A DNA stretch of 64,000 nucleotides from Paraburkholderia sp. BL21I4N1 (lineage in GTDB: Bacteria; Pseudomonadota; Gammaproteobacteria; Burkholderiales; Burkholderiaceae). Both the position numbers and the translations under genes were made by a program. The notes beneath the pieces are model-generated. The model searched no databases. It was not told the origin of the DNA and saw nothing but the letters and a program-made list of their open reading frames with translations. The DNA lies in NCBI RefSeq assembly GCF_002973525.1, contig NZ_PVEN01000011.1, positions 207,286 through 271,285 on the forward strand. The letters are read 5' to 3'. Below are positions 1-8,193 of the stretch, piece by piece; position 1 is the stretch's first letter; each line of letters starts with the position of its first letter.

Positions 1-920
1 CCGAAGGTCGCCACCGAACCCGCGCCGTAGGCCTTCTCGTAAGCCGTCTTATACGCTTCCGACGACTTCTTTACCGGATTCGATTCGGGCAACTGATCCG
101 CAACGAGAATCGGGCCGGCCGGCAGGAATTCGCCTTCGCAATCCTTGCCGCACACGCGCAGGAAGTCGTTATTCGCGACGCCGTGCGTCTGATAAACCTT
201 GCCCTTGTAGCCGCGCTCCTTGAGCGTCTTGGCCGGCAGCGCCGACGGAGTGCCCGCGCCCGCGATCAGCACTGCGTCCGGGTTCGCGCCCATGGTCTTC
301 AGCACCTGGCCCGTCACCGACGCGTCGGTGCGGTTAAAGCGCTCGTTGGAGACGATCTTCAGATGGTGCGCGGCGGCGGCCGCCGTGAAGACGTTGTTCC
401 AGCCGTCGCCGTACGCATCCGCGAAGCCGATGAAACCCACCGTCTTCACACCATGGCGTTCCATGTAGTCGGCAATGGCGTCGGCCATCAGGCTGTCGTT
501 TTGCGGCGGTTTGAAGGCCCACGCGCGCTTCGCGTCCATTGGCGAAATGATCGCTGCCGACGCTGCCAGCGAGATCACCGGCGTCTTGCCTTCCGCAGCC
601 GGGTCGAGCATGGCGAGCGAGTTCGGCGTGACGGTCGAGCCGATGATCGCGTCGACGTGGTCTTCGTCGATCAGCTTGCGCGTGTTCTGCACGGCTTTGC
701 CGGTGTCGGATGCGTCATCCAGAACGATGTACTGCACCGTCTTGCCGCCGATCTCCTTCGGCAGCAGCGCAATCGTGTTCTTCTCCGGAATGCCGAGCGA
801 AGCTGCCGGTCCGGTGGTAGACAGCGTCACGCCGATTTTCACCTGCGCAAACGCGGCGCCCGCGCCGCACATGAGCGCCATCGCGATCCCAGTGCGTACC
901 CATTGCTTTGTCTTTTTCAT
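1..920 (-). CDS. Branched-chain amino acid-type ABC substrate-binding protein (partial, C-terminus off window)
   Basis: Periplasmic solute-binding protein of the HAAT/LivJ family (Peripla_BP_6 fold), delivering a branched-chain amino acid, amide or aromatic carboxylate to a Liv-type importer. The N-terminal 306 residues are visible. They begin with a signal peptide (Lys-rich start, hydrophobic core, likely cleavage at AFA|QV near residue 25), followed by KIGVTLSTTGPAASLGIPEK, typical of the family. The C-terminus lies beyond base 1. It is closely similar along its length to the next gene (1358-2524), sharing segments such as YQTHGVANNDFLRVCGKDCEG and VADQLPDSNP, so the two are tandem paralogues. 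The real substrate cannot be read from sequence. Confidence 0.9.
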   Translation of the reverse strand, partial: MKKTKQWVRTGIAMALMCGAGAAFAQVKIGVTLSTTGPAASLGIPEKNTIALLPKEIGGKTVQYIVLDDASDTGKAVQNTRKLIDEDHVDAIIGSTVTPNSLAMLDPAAEGKTPVISLAASAAIISPMDAKRAWAFKPPQNDSLMADAIADYMERHGVKTVGFIGFADAYGDGWNNVFTAAAAAHHLKIVSNERFNRTDASVTGQVLKTMGANPDAVLIAGAGTPSALPAKTLKERGYKGKVYQTHGVANNDFLRVCGKDCEGEFLPAGPILVADQLPESNPVKKSSEAYKTAYEKAYGAGSVATF

Positions 921-1274
921 TGCCAGTCTCCAAACGCTTTGAAGCGCGTATCTGTAATCCGGCTCGCGGGCCGGGTGTCTGAATCTAGTTATAGGGTTCG
1001 GGCATGCCAAGCATGGTTTTCCCTGCTCGACGCGAGTTGCCTTCACCGCGTTGGTGCCACTTCCCTGCTACGTGCCACGACTGCGGACTGCTGCGATTCC
1101 CAAACTGATTTTCTCGCGATCTTCGTCGCGATTTAGTGCTGCAATTTGCCGCGAGCAAAACACTAACATGTTAGTAGTATTGCGTTCTGCATCATCGACG
1201 GTCAAGCGGCTGCGGCCCAAATGCGGGTTTGTCCTGAAGCCACGACACCACACTTATTCACGCGACGTCGGGCG

Positions 1275-1288
1275 AATTCACGTGAAAC
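1275..1288. promoter_or_regulatory. parS-like palindrome
   Basis: AATTCACGTGAAAC matches 12 of 14 bases of the ParB-binding consensus GTTTCACGTGAAAC; the central TTCACGTGAA is a perfect 10-bp palindrome. Intergenic position fits. Similarity only; ParB binding is inferred. Confidence 0.3.
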
Positions 1289-1295
1289 GGCCAAT

Positions 1296-1327
1296 AAAAA
1301 AGACGCGTCAACTGCACGCGTCTTTTT
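1296..1327 (-). terminator. Intrinsic terminator after the second binding-protein gene
   Basis: Perfect 7-bp stem GACGCGT/ACGCGTC (1302-1308 with 1316-1322), 7-nt loop, flanked by A6 on the left and T5 on the right. It can therefore work on both strands. It lies 31 bp beyond the stop of the - strand gene ending at 1358. Confidence 0.8.
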
Positions 1328-1357
1328 GAATGGGGCTCCGTATCGCTTCGCCTTCGC

Positions 1358-2524
1358 TCAGTCGCCGGACAACTGCCACTTGCCGCCGACAATCTCCACC
1401 ATCACGCGGGCCCGCTGGTCGAGGCCAGCGTGGTCGTTTGCGCTCATGTTGAAGATGCCGTGCGACGCGGGCATGTCTTTCGTGCTTTCAAGCGCTGCAC
1501 GCAGCGCCTCGCGGAACGCGGGCGTGCCCGGCTGCCCTTTCTTCAGCGCCAGCGGAATCGCGCGTTGCAGCAGCAAGCCGGCGTCCCACGCGTGGCCACC
1601 GAAGGTCGACACCGAGCCGACGCCGTAAGCGGTTTCATAGGCTCGCTTATAGGTCAGCGCGGTCTTCTTCGCCGGATTCGAATCAGGCAATTGATCGGCG
1701 ACCAGCAACGGACCGGCGGGCAGATAGGTGCCTTCGCAATCTTTGCCGCACACGCGTAGGAAGTCGTTATTCGCGACGCCGTGCGTCTGATAGTACTTGC
1801 CCTTGTAGCCGCGTTCCTTGAAGGTTTTCTGCGGCAACGCGGCCGGCGTGCCCGCACCCGCGATCAACACCGCGTCGGGATTCTGCGACATGATCTTCAG
1901 CACCTGCCCGGTCACCGATGCGTCGCTGCGCGCGAAGCGTTCGTTCGCGACGATCTTGATCCTGGCAAGCTCGGCGGCTTTGCCGAATTCCTTGAACCAG
2001 CTCTCGCCGTAAGCGTCAGAGAAGCCGATAAACGCGACCGTCTTCACGCCGTGATTCGACATGTGCTGCGCGATCGCGGTGGCCATCAGGATGTCGTTTT
2101 GCGGCGTCTTGAAGACCCACGCGCGCTTGGCATCCATCGGCTCGACGATGCTTGCCGCGGCGGCCATGGAGATCATCGGCGTGGTGCTTTCGGCGGCGAC
2201 GTCGATCATGGCGAGCGAGTTCGGTACCACGGTCGAGCCGATCAGCGCATCAACGTGGTCTTCGCTGGTCAGCTTGCGGGCGTTCTTGACCGCCTGGGTC
2301 GAGTCGGTCGCGTCGTCGAGCACGATGTAGTCGATTTTCTGGCCAGCTACCTCTTTAGGCAGCAGCGCGATCGTGTTTTTTTCCGGAATACCGAGCGACG
2401 CCGCCGGGCCTGTTGCCGATACCGTCACGCCGATTTTCACGTCCGCGAATGCAACCCCGCTCCATGCCGCGAATACCCCGGTGGCGACTAATGCCGCGCT
2501 TATCCAACGCAATGCCGACTTCAT
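1358..2524 (-). CDS. Branched-chain amino acid-type ABC substrate-binding protein
   Basis: Complete 388-residue HAAT-family periplasmic binding protein. The signal peptide covers about residues 1-27 (cleavage near AFA|DV) and is followed by KIGVTVSATGPAASLGIPEK, opening the Peripla_BP_6 domain that fills the rest. It is a tandem paralogue of the partial gene at 1-920. It has its own terminator downstream, and another strong terminator separates it from the permease genes upstream, so it probably has its own promoter instead of sharing the livHM transcript. Which of the three binding proteins in this cluster serves the LivHMGF permease, and for which ligand, is open. Confidence 0.9.
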   Translation of the reverse strand: MKSALRWISAALVATGVFAAWSGVAFADVKIGVTVSATGPAASLGIPEKNTIALLPKEVAGQKIDYIVLDDATDSTQAVKNARKLTSEDHVDALIGSTVVPNSLAMIDVAAESTTPMISMAAAASIVEPMDAKRAWVFKTPQNDILMATAIAQHMSNHGVKTVAFIGFSDAYGESWFKEFGKAAELARIKIVANERFARSDASVTGQVLKIMSQNPDAVLIAGAGTPAALPQKTFKERGYKGKYYQTHGVANNDFLRVCGKDCEGTYLPAGPLLVADQLPDSNPAKKTALTYKRAYETAYGVGSVSTFGGHAWDAGLLLQRAIPLALKKGQPGTPAFREALRAALESTKDMPASHGIFNMSANDHAGLDQRARVMVEIVGGKWQLSGD

Positions 2525-3056
2525 CCCGCTCCTCTGTCTACCCCGTTATTCATTTGAAGTTAAATACGCGAATGCCATTCCGCGGATTTAATCCCGACCC
2601 AGCGGTCGGTGAATAGCGAGTGTAGCGGAGCGCAGCCCAGCGCTGCAAGCGTTTTGCAGGGAAACGGCGTGCGCAAATGGAATGACTCGGGGAATAAAAA
2701 AAGGGCCGGGAAGTTGGCATCAAAATGGTGTTGCGCCATTTCGAAAGTGCAAATAAAAAGCGCTGTTGGATATCAATCCAACAGCGCTTTCGTCTGGGCA
2801 CTGAGTGCCTCATTGTCTCCTCGTTCTCCACCTGCAAAATTCGTGGTGCATCAGAACTGCATGAAGATTAAACGAGCACATGGCGTACTACAACTAGCAA
2901 TTACCCTAGTGGTGCACTGCCGCACTGAATTGGGGCGCCTATGCGCGGGTTTGGCCGTGTGCGTCGAACGGGTGGCGGACTTCGGCGTTCACCTCGCCAC
3001 ATCAACCGCCGACGGATTATATCGGATGCCGAATCAGTTGCGCAGATCAATCGGAA
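2525..3056. other. Long intergenic region downstream of livM
   Basis: 532 bp without a convincing gene. It contains a 14-bp perfect terminator hairpin at 2758-2789 on the - strand, preceded on the same strand by a smaller hairpin (GGCACT/AGTGCC near 2797-2809) and a good ribosome-binding-like purine run. It may be the livM 3' UTR or a small RNA. The promoter of the 1358-2524 gene should lie in 2530-2750. Confidence 0.5.
2758..2789 (-). terminator. Strong intrinsic terminator
   Basis: Perfect 14-bp stem (2758-2771 pairs with 2776-2789) and a 4-nt loop, followed on the - strand by TTTTATTT. It lies about 270 bp after the livM stop, so it ends either an unusually long livM 3' UTR or a separate short transcript. 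Confidence 0.85.
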
Positions 3057-4031
3057 TCACGCGCGCAACGGCTTCACGCGCGCGACGATCTCGCCGACAA
3101 TCCCGCGCCGGAACGCCAGCACGCACGCGATAAAAATCAGGCCCGTCACGATGGTGACCGACTCACCCAGCGAGCGGAACCAGTCGATACCCGTCGTCGA
3201 CGCAAGCGCGGTGCCGATGTCGCCGAGACGATCCTCGAGCGCCACGATCACCGCCGCGCCGAGCAGCGGCCCAAACAGCGTGCCCATGCCACCGACCAGC
3301 GTCATCAGGATCACGAGGCCGGACATGGTCCAGTACGCGTCGCTCAAGGTTTCGAAGCCCTGCACCAGTACTTTCAGCGAACCCGCGAGACCCGCGAGAC
3401 CCGCCGACAGAATGAAGGCGAGCAGCTTGAAGCGATCCGTGTCGTAGCCGAGCGAGATCGCGCGCGGTTCGTTTTCCTTGATCGCCACCAGCACCTGACC
3501 GAACGGCGAATGCACGATCCGCACGATCAGCAGGAAGGCCAGCACCATCACCGCCAGGACGACGAAGTACAAGGTCACGTCGGACGAGAGATCCAGCAGG
3601 CCGAACAGCTTGCCGCGCGGCACGCCTTGCAGACCGTCCTCGCCATGCGTGAACGGCGCTTGCAGGAACACGAAGTAGACCATCTGCGCGAGCGCCAGCG
3701 TGACCATCGCGAAGTAGATGCCTTGCCGGCGAATCGCGAAGAGTCCCACCACGAAACCGAGCAAGGTTGCCGCCACCGTGCCCGCCAGCACGCCGAGTTC
3801 CGGCGAGAAGCCGAGCGTTTGCATCGCGTAGCCCGTCACGTAGCCCGCCGAGCCGAGGAACATCGCGTGGCCGAACGACAGCAGGCCGGTGTAGCCGATC
3901 AGCAGATTGAACGCTGCCGCGAACAGCGCGAAACACAGCACCTTCATCACGAACAGCGGATAGATGCCGAGCACCGGCACGGCGAGAAGCACGATCAGCA
4001 GCAGACCGTAGAGCATTTTTCTCTGCATCAT
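3057..4031 (-). CDS. livM: Branched-chain amino acid ABC transporter permease LivM-type
   Basis: Inner-membrane permease of a Liv-type importer, 324 residues, rich in hydrophobic segments. Family blocks are visible: LLIGYTGLLSFGHAMFLGS (about residues 40-60), the region around LIVRIVHSPFGQVLVAIKENEPRA (cytoplasmic EAA-like loop that contacts the ATPases), and GGMGTLFGPLLGA near the C-terminus. The start ATG overlaps the livH stop (ATGA), showing translational coupling; a second ATG follows at once. The reading frame stays open upstream but that part is only the out-of-frame shadow of livH, so I do not extend it. Confidence 0.93.
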   Translation of the reverse strand: MMQRKMLYGLLLIVLLAVPVLGIYPLFVMKVLCFALFAAAFNLLIGYTGLLSFGHAMFLGSAGYVTGYAMQTLGFSPELGVLAGTVAATLLGFVVGLFAIRRQGIYFAMVTLALAQMVYFVFLQAPFTHGEDGLQGVPRGKLFGLLDLSSDVTLYFVVLAVMVLAFLLIVRIVHSPFGQVLVAIKENEPRAISLGYDTDRFKLLAFILSAGLAGLAGSLKVLVQGFETLSDAYWTMSGLVILMTLVGGMGTLFGPLLGAAVIVALEDRLGDIGTALASTTGIDWFRSLGESVTIVTGLIFIACVLAFRRGIVGEIVARVKPLRA

Positions 4032-4912
4032 TTTTCCTTGCCGAAGAGACCCGCCGGGCGCACCAGCAAGACGAGCGCCATGATCACGAAGACGACGGTC
4101 GCCGACGCTTCCGGGTAAAACACGCGCGTCAGCCCTTCGATCACGCCGAGCATCAGACCGGTGAGAATCGAGCCCATGATCGAGCCCATGCCGCCGATCA
4201 CGACCACCGCGAACACGGTGATGATCATCGGCTGCCCCATCAGCGGCGAAACCTGAATGACCGGCGCGGCGAGCACACCCGCGAACGCCGCCAGCGCAAC
4301 GCCGAAGCCGTAAGTGAGCGTGATCATCAGCGGCACGTTGATGCCAAACGCTTCGACCAGCTTGGGGTTCTCCGTGCCCGCGCGCAGATAGGCGCCCAGG
4401 CGCGTCTTCTCGATCACGAACCACGTCGCGAAACAGACCACGAGCGAGGCCACCACGACCCACGCGCGGTAATTCGGCAGGAACATGAAGCCGAGATTGG
4501 TAGCGCCGGAGAGTGCCGACGGCACGTCGTACGGTTGGCCGGACGAGCCGTAGATCGAATGGAACACGCCTTCCACCAGCAGCGTGAGCCCGAAGGTCAG
4601 CAACAGCCCATAAAGGTGATCGAGCTTGTAGAGCCAGCGCAGCATGGTGCGTTCGATCACGATACCGAACAGCCCCACGATCAGCGGGGAAAGCACCAGC
4701 ATCACCCAGTACGGCAGGCCGAAATACGAAAAGCCCATCCACGCGAGCATTGCGCCGAGCATGAACAACGCGCCGTGCGCGAAGTTGATCACGTTGAGCA
4801 AGCCGAAGATCACCGCGAGCCCGAGACTCAGAATCGCGTAGAACGAGCCGTTCACGAGCCCCAGCAGCAGCTGGCTCAGCATCGCCGGTAGCGGAATGCC
4901 AAAGATTTCCAT
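4028..4912 (-). CDS. livH: Branched-chain amino acid ABC transporter permease LivH-type
   Basis: First permease of the importer, 294 residues. It opens with MEIFGIPLPAMLSQLLLGL and GLLNVINFAHGALFMLGAM, characteristic of LivH. GGMGSIMGSILTGLMLG near the end matches the second conserved permease block. The frame is open to 5011, but the residues before the chosen Met are polar and unlike the family, so the ATG at 4910-4912 is preferred even though the ribosome site is weak. It overlaps livM by 4 bp and lies 166 bp after the binding-protein gene 5079-6293. Confidence 0.93.
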   Translation of the reverse strand: MEIFGIPLPAMLSQLLLGLVNGSFYAILSLGLAVIFGLLNVINFAHGALFMLGAMLAWMGFSYFGLPYWVMLVLSPLIVGLFGIVIERTMLRWLYKLDHLYGLLLTFGLTLLVEGVFHSIYGSSGQPYDVPSALSGATNLGFMFLPNYRAWVVVASLVVCFATWFVIEKTRLGAYLRAGTENPKLVEAFGINVPLMITLTYGFGVALAAFAGVLAAPVIQVSPLMGQPMIITVFAVVVIGGMGSIMGSILTGLMLGVIEGLTRVFYPEASATVVFVIMALVLLVRPAGLFGKEK

Positions 4913-5078
4913 TGAAGCCTTAACCCCTGAAGCTATCGCCAAGGTGAGATCGGTGACGCACGATCCGGCCGGCGCGCGATCGGCGGCAATAACGCCGAAC
5001 GCGCGCGGCATGTGAAACGATTGACGGTCCGCGGAGAGCCGGCGACCCGACCCGCCGCATCAGGCCCTCAGCCCGCGC

Positions 5079-6293
5079 TTACTTCCACAACGCGCAGCGT
5101 GTTTGCGCCTTGGTCGTGAACGCCTGCTCGCCCGGGATCGTCGCCATGATCTTGTAGTAGTCCCACGGCTCTTTGGACTCGGCCGGCGTCTTCACCTGCA
5201 TCAGGTACATGTCGTGGATCATGCTGCCGTCCTGACGGATGTAGCCCTTCGCGTAGAAGTCGTCGATCTTGGTCTTGCGCAGTTGCGCCATCACCTTGTC
5301 GGTGTCGGTCGAACCGACTGCCTTCACCGCGTTCAGGTACGTCATGGTCGCGGAGTAGTCGGCCGCCTGCAGGCTCGACGGCATCTTCTTCGTCTTCTCG
5401 AAGTAACGTTGCGCCCACTTGCGCGTGTTGGCGTCCTTGTTCCAGTACCAGCTATCCGTCAGCACCAGACCTTGCGTGGTTTCCAGACCGAGGCTGTGCA
5501 CGTCGTCGATGAACATCAGCAGCGCGGCCAGCTTCATTGTCTTGGTCAGGCCGAATTCCTTCGCGGCCTTGATCGAGTTGACCGTATCGCCCCCCGCATT
5601 CGCGAGGCCGAGAATCTGCGCCTTCGATGCTTGCGCCTGCAACAGGAACGACGAGAAGTCGGACGCCGACAGCGGTGCGCGCACGGCGCCGAGTACCTGG
5701 CCGCCATTCGCCTTCACCACGTCCGACGTCGCTTTTTCCAGCGCCTTGCCGAACGCGTAGTCGGCGGTCAGGAAGTACCACGTCTTGCCGCCCTGTTTCG
5801 TCACCGCCGAACCCGTGCCGTTGGCGAGCGCGGTGGTGTCGTACGCGTAGTGGATCGTGTACGGCGTGCATTGCTCGTTGGTCAGCGTATCGGCGCCCGC
5901 GCCGATGTTGATGTAGACCTTGTGCTTCTCGCCCGCGACCGTATTCATCGACAGGCCCGTTGCCGAGTTCGTGCCGCCAATCAGCATGTCGACGCCGTCG
6001 CGGTCGAACCACTCACGCGCGCGCGATGCGGCGATGTCCGCCTTGTTCTGGTGATCCGCGTAGACCAGCGTGATCGGCTTGCCGTTGACCTTGCCGCCGA
6101 AGTCCGCGATCGCCATCCGGATCGCTTCGAGTCCGCCCGGGCCATCGATATCCGCGTACAGTCCGGACAGATCGGTGATGTAGCCGATCTTCACCGCGTC
6201 GTCAGCCGCTTGCGCGCTGCCCATCGTCAGAGCGGCGCCGGCGGCGACCGCGAAGCAAAGGGTGGCGAGTCGCGCGAGTGGGTTCTTTTTCAT
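5079..6293 (-). CDS. ABC transporter substrate-binding protein (amide/urea/branched-chain type)
   Basis: 404-residue periplasmic binding protein with a signal peptide ending near AQA|ADDAVKIG (about residue 30). The mature part begins VKIGYITDLSGLYADIDGPGG and carries the Peripla_BP_6 core, for example FFLTADYAFGKALEK-like and DVHSLGLETTQGLVLTDSWYW segments. It is a different subfamily from the two paralogues at 1-2524. It sits between livF and livH in a continuous - strand run, so it is the best candidate for the partner of this permease. The start chosen (6291-6293) follows an AGGAGACAGGA ribosome site; an earlier in-frame ATG is 7 codons upstream. Confidence 0.9.
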   Translation of the reverse strand: MKKNPLARLATLCFAVAAGAALTMGSAQAADDAVKIGYITDLSGLYADIDGPGGLEAIRMAIADFGGKVNGKPITLVYADHQNKADIAASRAREWFDRDGVDMLIGGTNSATGLSMNTVAGEKHKVYINIGAGADTLTNEQCTPYTIHYAYDTTALANGTGSAVTKQGGKTWYFLTADYAFGKALEKATSDVVKANGGQVLGAVRAPLSASDFSSFLLQAQASKAQILGLANAGGDTVNSIKAAKEFGLTKTMKLAALLMFIDDVHSLGLETTQGLVLTDSWYWNKDANTRKWAQRYFEKTKKMPSSLQAADYSATMTYLNAVKAVGSTDTDKVMAQLRKTKIDDFYAKGYIRQDGSMIHDMYLMQVKTPAESKEPWDYYKIMATIPGEQAFTTKAQTRCALWK

Positions 6294-6345
6294 TCCTGTC
6301 TCCTGTTTCTTCACTTGTGGTTATCAGAGGCAATCGGGCGGTTTT

Positions 6346-7104
6346 TTATACGCCCAGCAGATCGTGCAGCACCGGCATCTTGCTTTCGAGTTCACCCGCC
6401 CCGAAGTGCTCGACGATCGTGCCGTGCTCCATCACATAGAAGCGATCGGCAAGCGGCGCCGCAAAGCGGAAATTCTGTTCGACCATCACGACCGTATAGC
6501 CCCGCTCTTTCAGCGTGATGATCATGCGGGCCAGCGCCTGCACGATGACCGGCGCCAGCCCTTCGGATATCTCGTCGAGCAGCAACAGACTCGCGCCGGT
6601 ACGCAGAATACGCGCCACCGCCAGCATCTGCTGCTCGCCGCCCGAAAGCCGCGTGCCCTGGCTCATGCGGCGTTCCTGCAGATTTGGGAACATCGAATAG
6701 ATTTCGTCGAGCGACATCATGTGCGCCTTATCGCCGATGGGCGGCGGCAGCAACAGATTTTCCTCGCACGACAGGCTCGAGAAAATCCCGCGCTCTTCGG
6801 GACAGTAGCCAATACCGCAGTGCGCGATGCGATGCGTGGGCATATTGATGGTCTCGCGTCCGCCGACCCGGATCGAGCCCGTGCGCCGCCCCGTCAGACC
6901 CATGATCGCGCGCAACGTGGTGGTGCGGCCCGCACCGTTGCGACCGAGCAGCGTGACGACTTCGCCGCGATTCACTGTCAGGTCGACGCCATGCAGAATG
7001 TGCGACTCGCCATACCACGCCTGCAAACCCGCAATCTCCAGCGCGGGAACGGCGTCCGCCGTGCCGCTCACCTCGAGGCTTTCGCGCTCGGCAATCGTAT
7101 TCAT
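6346..7104 (-). CDS. livF: Branched-chain amino acid ABC transporter ATP-binding protein LivF-type
   Basis: 252-residue cytoplasmic ATPase subunit. Visible motifs are Walker A GRNGAGRTT (residues 54-62), signature LSGGEQQMLAVARIL, Walker B LLLLDEISEGLAP and the H-loop region MVEQNFRFA. The invariant Walker A lysine is replaced by arginine (Arg60, codon CGC at 6925-6927); everything else is intact. A 20-residue extension precedes the domain. The start overlaps the livG stop by 4 bp. Function as one half of the LivGF motor is well supported; the effect of the Arg substitution on ATP hydrolysis is unknown. Confidence 0.92.
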   Translation of the reverse strand: MNTIAERESLEVSGTADAVPALEIAGLQAWYGESHILHGVDLTVNRGEVVTLLGRNGAGRTTTLRAIMGLTGRRTGSIRVGGRETINMPTHRIAHCGIGYCPEERGIFSSLSCEENLLLPPPIGDKAHMMSLDEIYSMFPNLQERRMSQGTRLSGGEQQMLAVARILRTGASLLLLDEISEGLAPVIVQALARMIITLKERGYTVVMVEQNFRFAAPLADRFYVMEHGTIVEHFGAGELESKMPVLHDLLGV

Positions 7105-7880
7105 GCGTGGGCTCCGGCGAGCGCCGCGTCGGCACTGCCCATATAGGCTTGCATCACGAGCGGATTCTTCGACACTTCGGCGTAGCTGCCTTCGGCGAGC
7201 ACTTCGCCTCGTTGCAGCACCGTGATCGTGTCGGAGATGCCGGCGATCACATTCATGTTGTGCTCGACCATCAGGATCGTGCGGCCGCTCGAGACTTTCT
7301 TGATCAGCGCCGTGACACGATCCACGTCTTCGTGGCCCATGCCTTGCGTCGGTTCGTCGAGCAACATGAGCTCCGGTTCCATGGCGAGCGTGGTGGCGAT
7401 TTCCAGCGCGCGTTTGCGGCCGTATGACAGTTCCACCGTCAGGACATCGGCGAAATCGGTCAGGCCGACCTGGGTGAGCAGATCCATCGCGCGGTCGTCC
7501 AGTTGACGCAGCGTGCGTTCGCTCTTCCAGAAATGAAATGCCGTGCCAAGCTGGCGCTGCAGACCGATGCGCACATTCTGCAATGCTGTCAGATGCGGGA
7601 ACACCGCGGAAATCTGGAACGAACGGATAATGCCGCGCCGCGCGATCTGCGCGGGACGTTCACCGGTAATGTCGATACCGTTGAAGACGATCTGACCCGC
7701 GGTCGGTTCGAGGAACTTGGTGAGCAAATTGAAGCAGGTGGTCTTGCCTGCCCCATTGGGGCCGATCAGCGCATGGATCGAGCCACGGCGCACGCGCAGG
7801 TTCACCCCGTTCACGGCAATGAAGCCTTTGAACTCACGGGTGAGGCCGCGCGTTTCGAGAATCGTATCGCCGAGAATCAT
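7101..7880 (-). CDS. livG: Branched-chain amino acid ABC transporter ATP-binding protein LivG-type
   Basis: 259-residue ATPase with canonical Walker A GPNGAGKTT, signature LSYGRKRALEIATTLA, Walker B LMLLDEPTQGMGHEDV and H-loop MVEHNMNVI. The extended loop FNGIDITGERPAQIARRGIIR is typical of LivG as against LivF. The ATG at 7878-7880 is preferred because GGAAGG precedes it at good spacing; an in-frame ATG four codons earlier has no ribosome site. First gene of the livG-livF-binding protein-livH-livM run. Confidence 0.92.
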   Translation of the reverse strand: MILGDTILETRGLTREFKGFIAVNGVNLRVRRGSIHALIGPNGAGKTTCFNLLTKFLEPTAGQIVFNGIDITGERPAQIARRGIIRSFQISAVFPHLTALQNVRIGLQRQLGTAFHFWKSERTLRQLDDRAMDLLTQVGLTDFADVLTVELSYGRKRALEIATTLAMEPELMLLDEPTQGMGHEDVDRVTALIKKVSSGRTILMVEHNMNVIAGISDTITVLQRGEVLAEGSYAEVSKNPLVMQAYMGSADAALAGAHA

Positions 7881-8193
7881 GTTCCCTTCCATACGGAGTG
7901 AGGCGAAGCACTACGATCTTACGCGCGGAGTTTTGCGCGACTTGTTATGACGGCGGCACCCCATGCCGCTCGTTGGCGTACTGCACCAATCCGGACGGTA
8001 ATCCATGGGGCGGCACGCAGCATGGCTGCCATTGTCGCGCCAATGATGCAGCGCATTCATTGGGATTTGCACTTAGTGGATGATGTCGATCTGTCGCGCG
8101 AGACGTGCCGGCGCGCCAAATAGCGGACGTGCGCAGGCCGCCCAGCCTGACCATGGCAGGCGGCGGGCACTCCATGCAATCACCGTGCCGTTG
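7881..8193. other. Intergenic region upstream of livG
   Basis: 313 bp between the end of the GMC oxidoreductase gene and livG. It should hold the liv operon promoter. I see no convincing ORF, no clear intrinsic terminator and no recognisable operator. Confidence 0.4.

Larger units (their letters stand above)
921..1357. other. Intergenic region with terminator and parS-like palindrome
   Basis: 437 bp between the two paralogous binding-protein genes. It holds the terminator of the upstream gene (1296-1327) and a TTCACGTGAA palindrome within a 12/14 match to the universal parS consensus at 1275-1288. No convincing coding sequence is seen. The promoter of the partial gene must lie near 930-1150, but no clear -35/-10 pair stands out. 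Confidence 0.6.

Noticed and set aside
183..1136. Long + strand frames opposite the binding-protein genes (and similar frames opposite most genes)
   Set aside because: Arg/His-rich composition typical of antisense frames in high-GC genes; no ribosome sites or family motifs.
3057..4742. A 561-residue frame covering livM and part of livH
   Set aside because: Only the livM part (from 4031) has permease character; the rest is an Arg/Ala-rich shadow of livH in another frame. The ATGA overlap fixes the real boundary.
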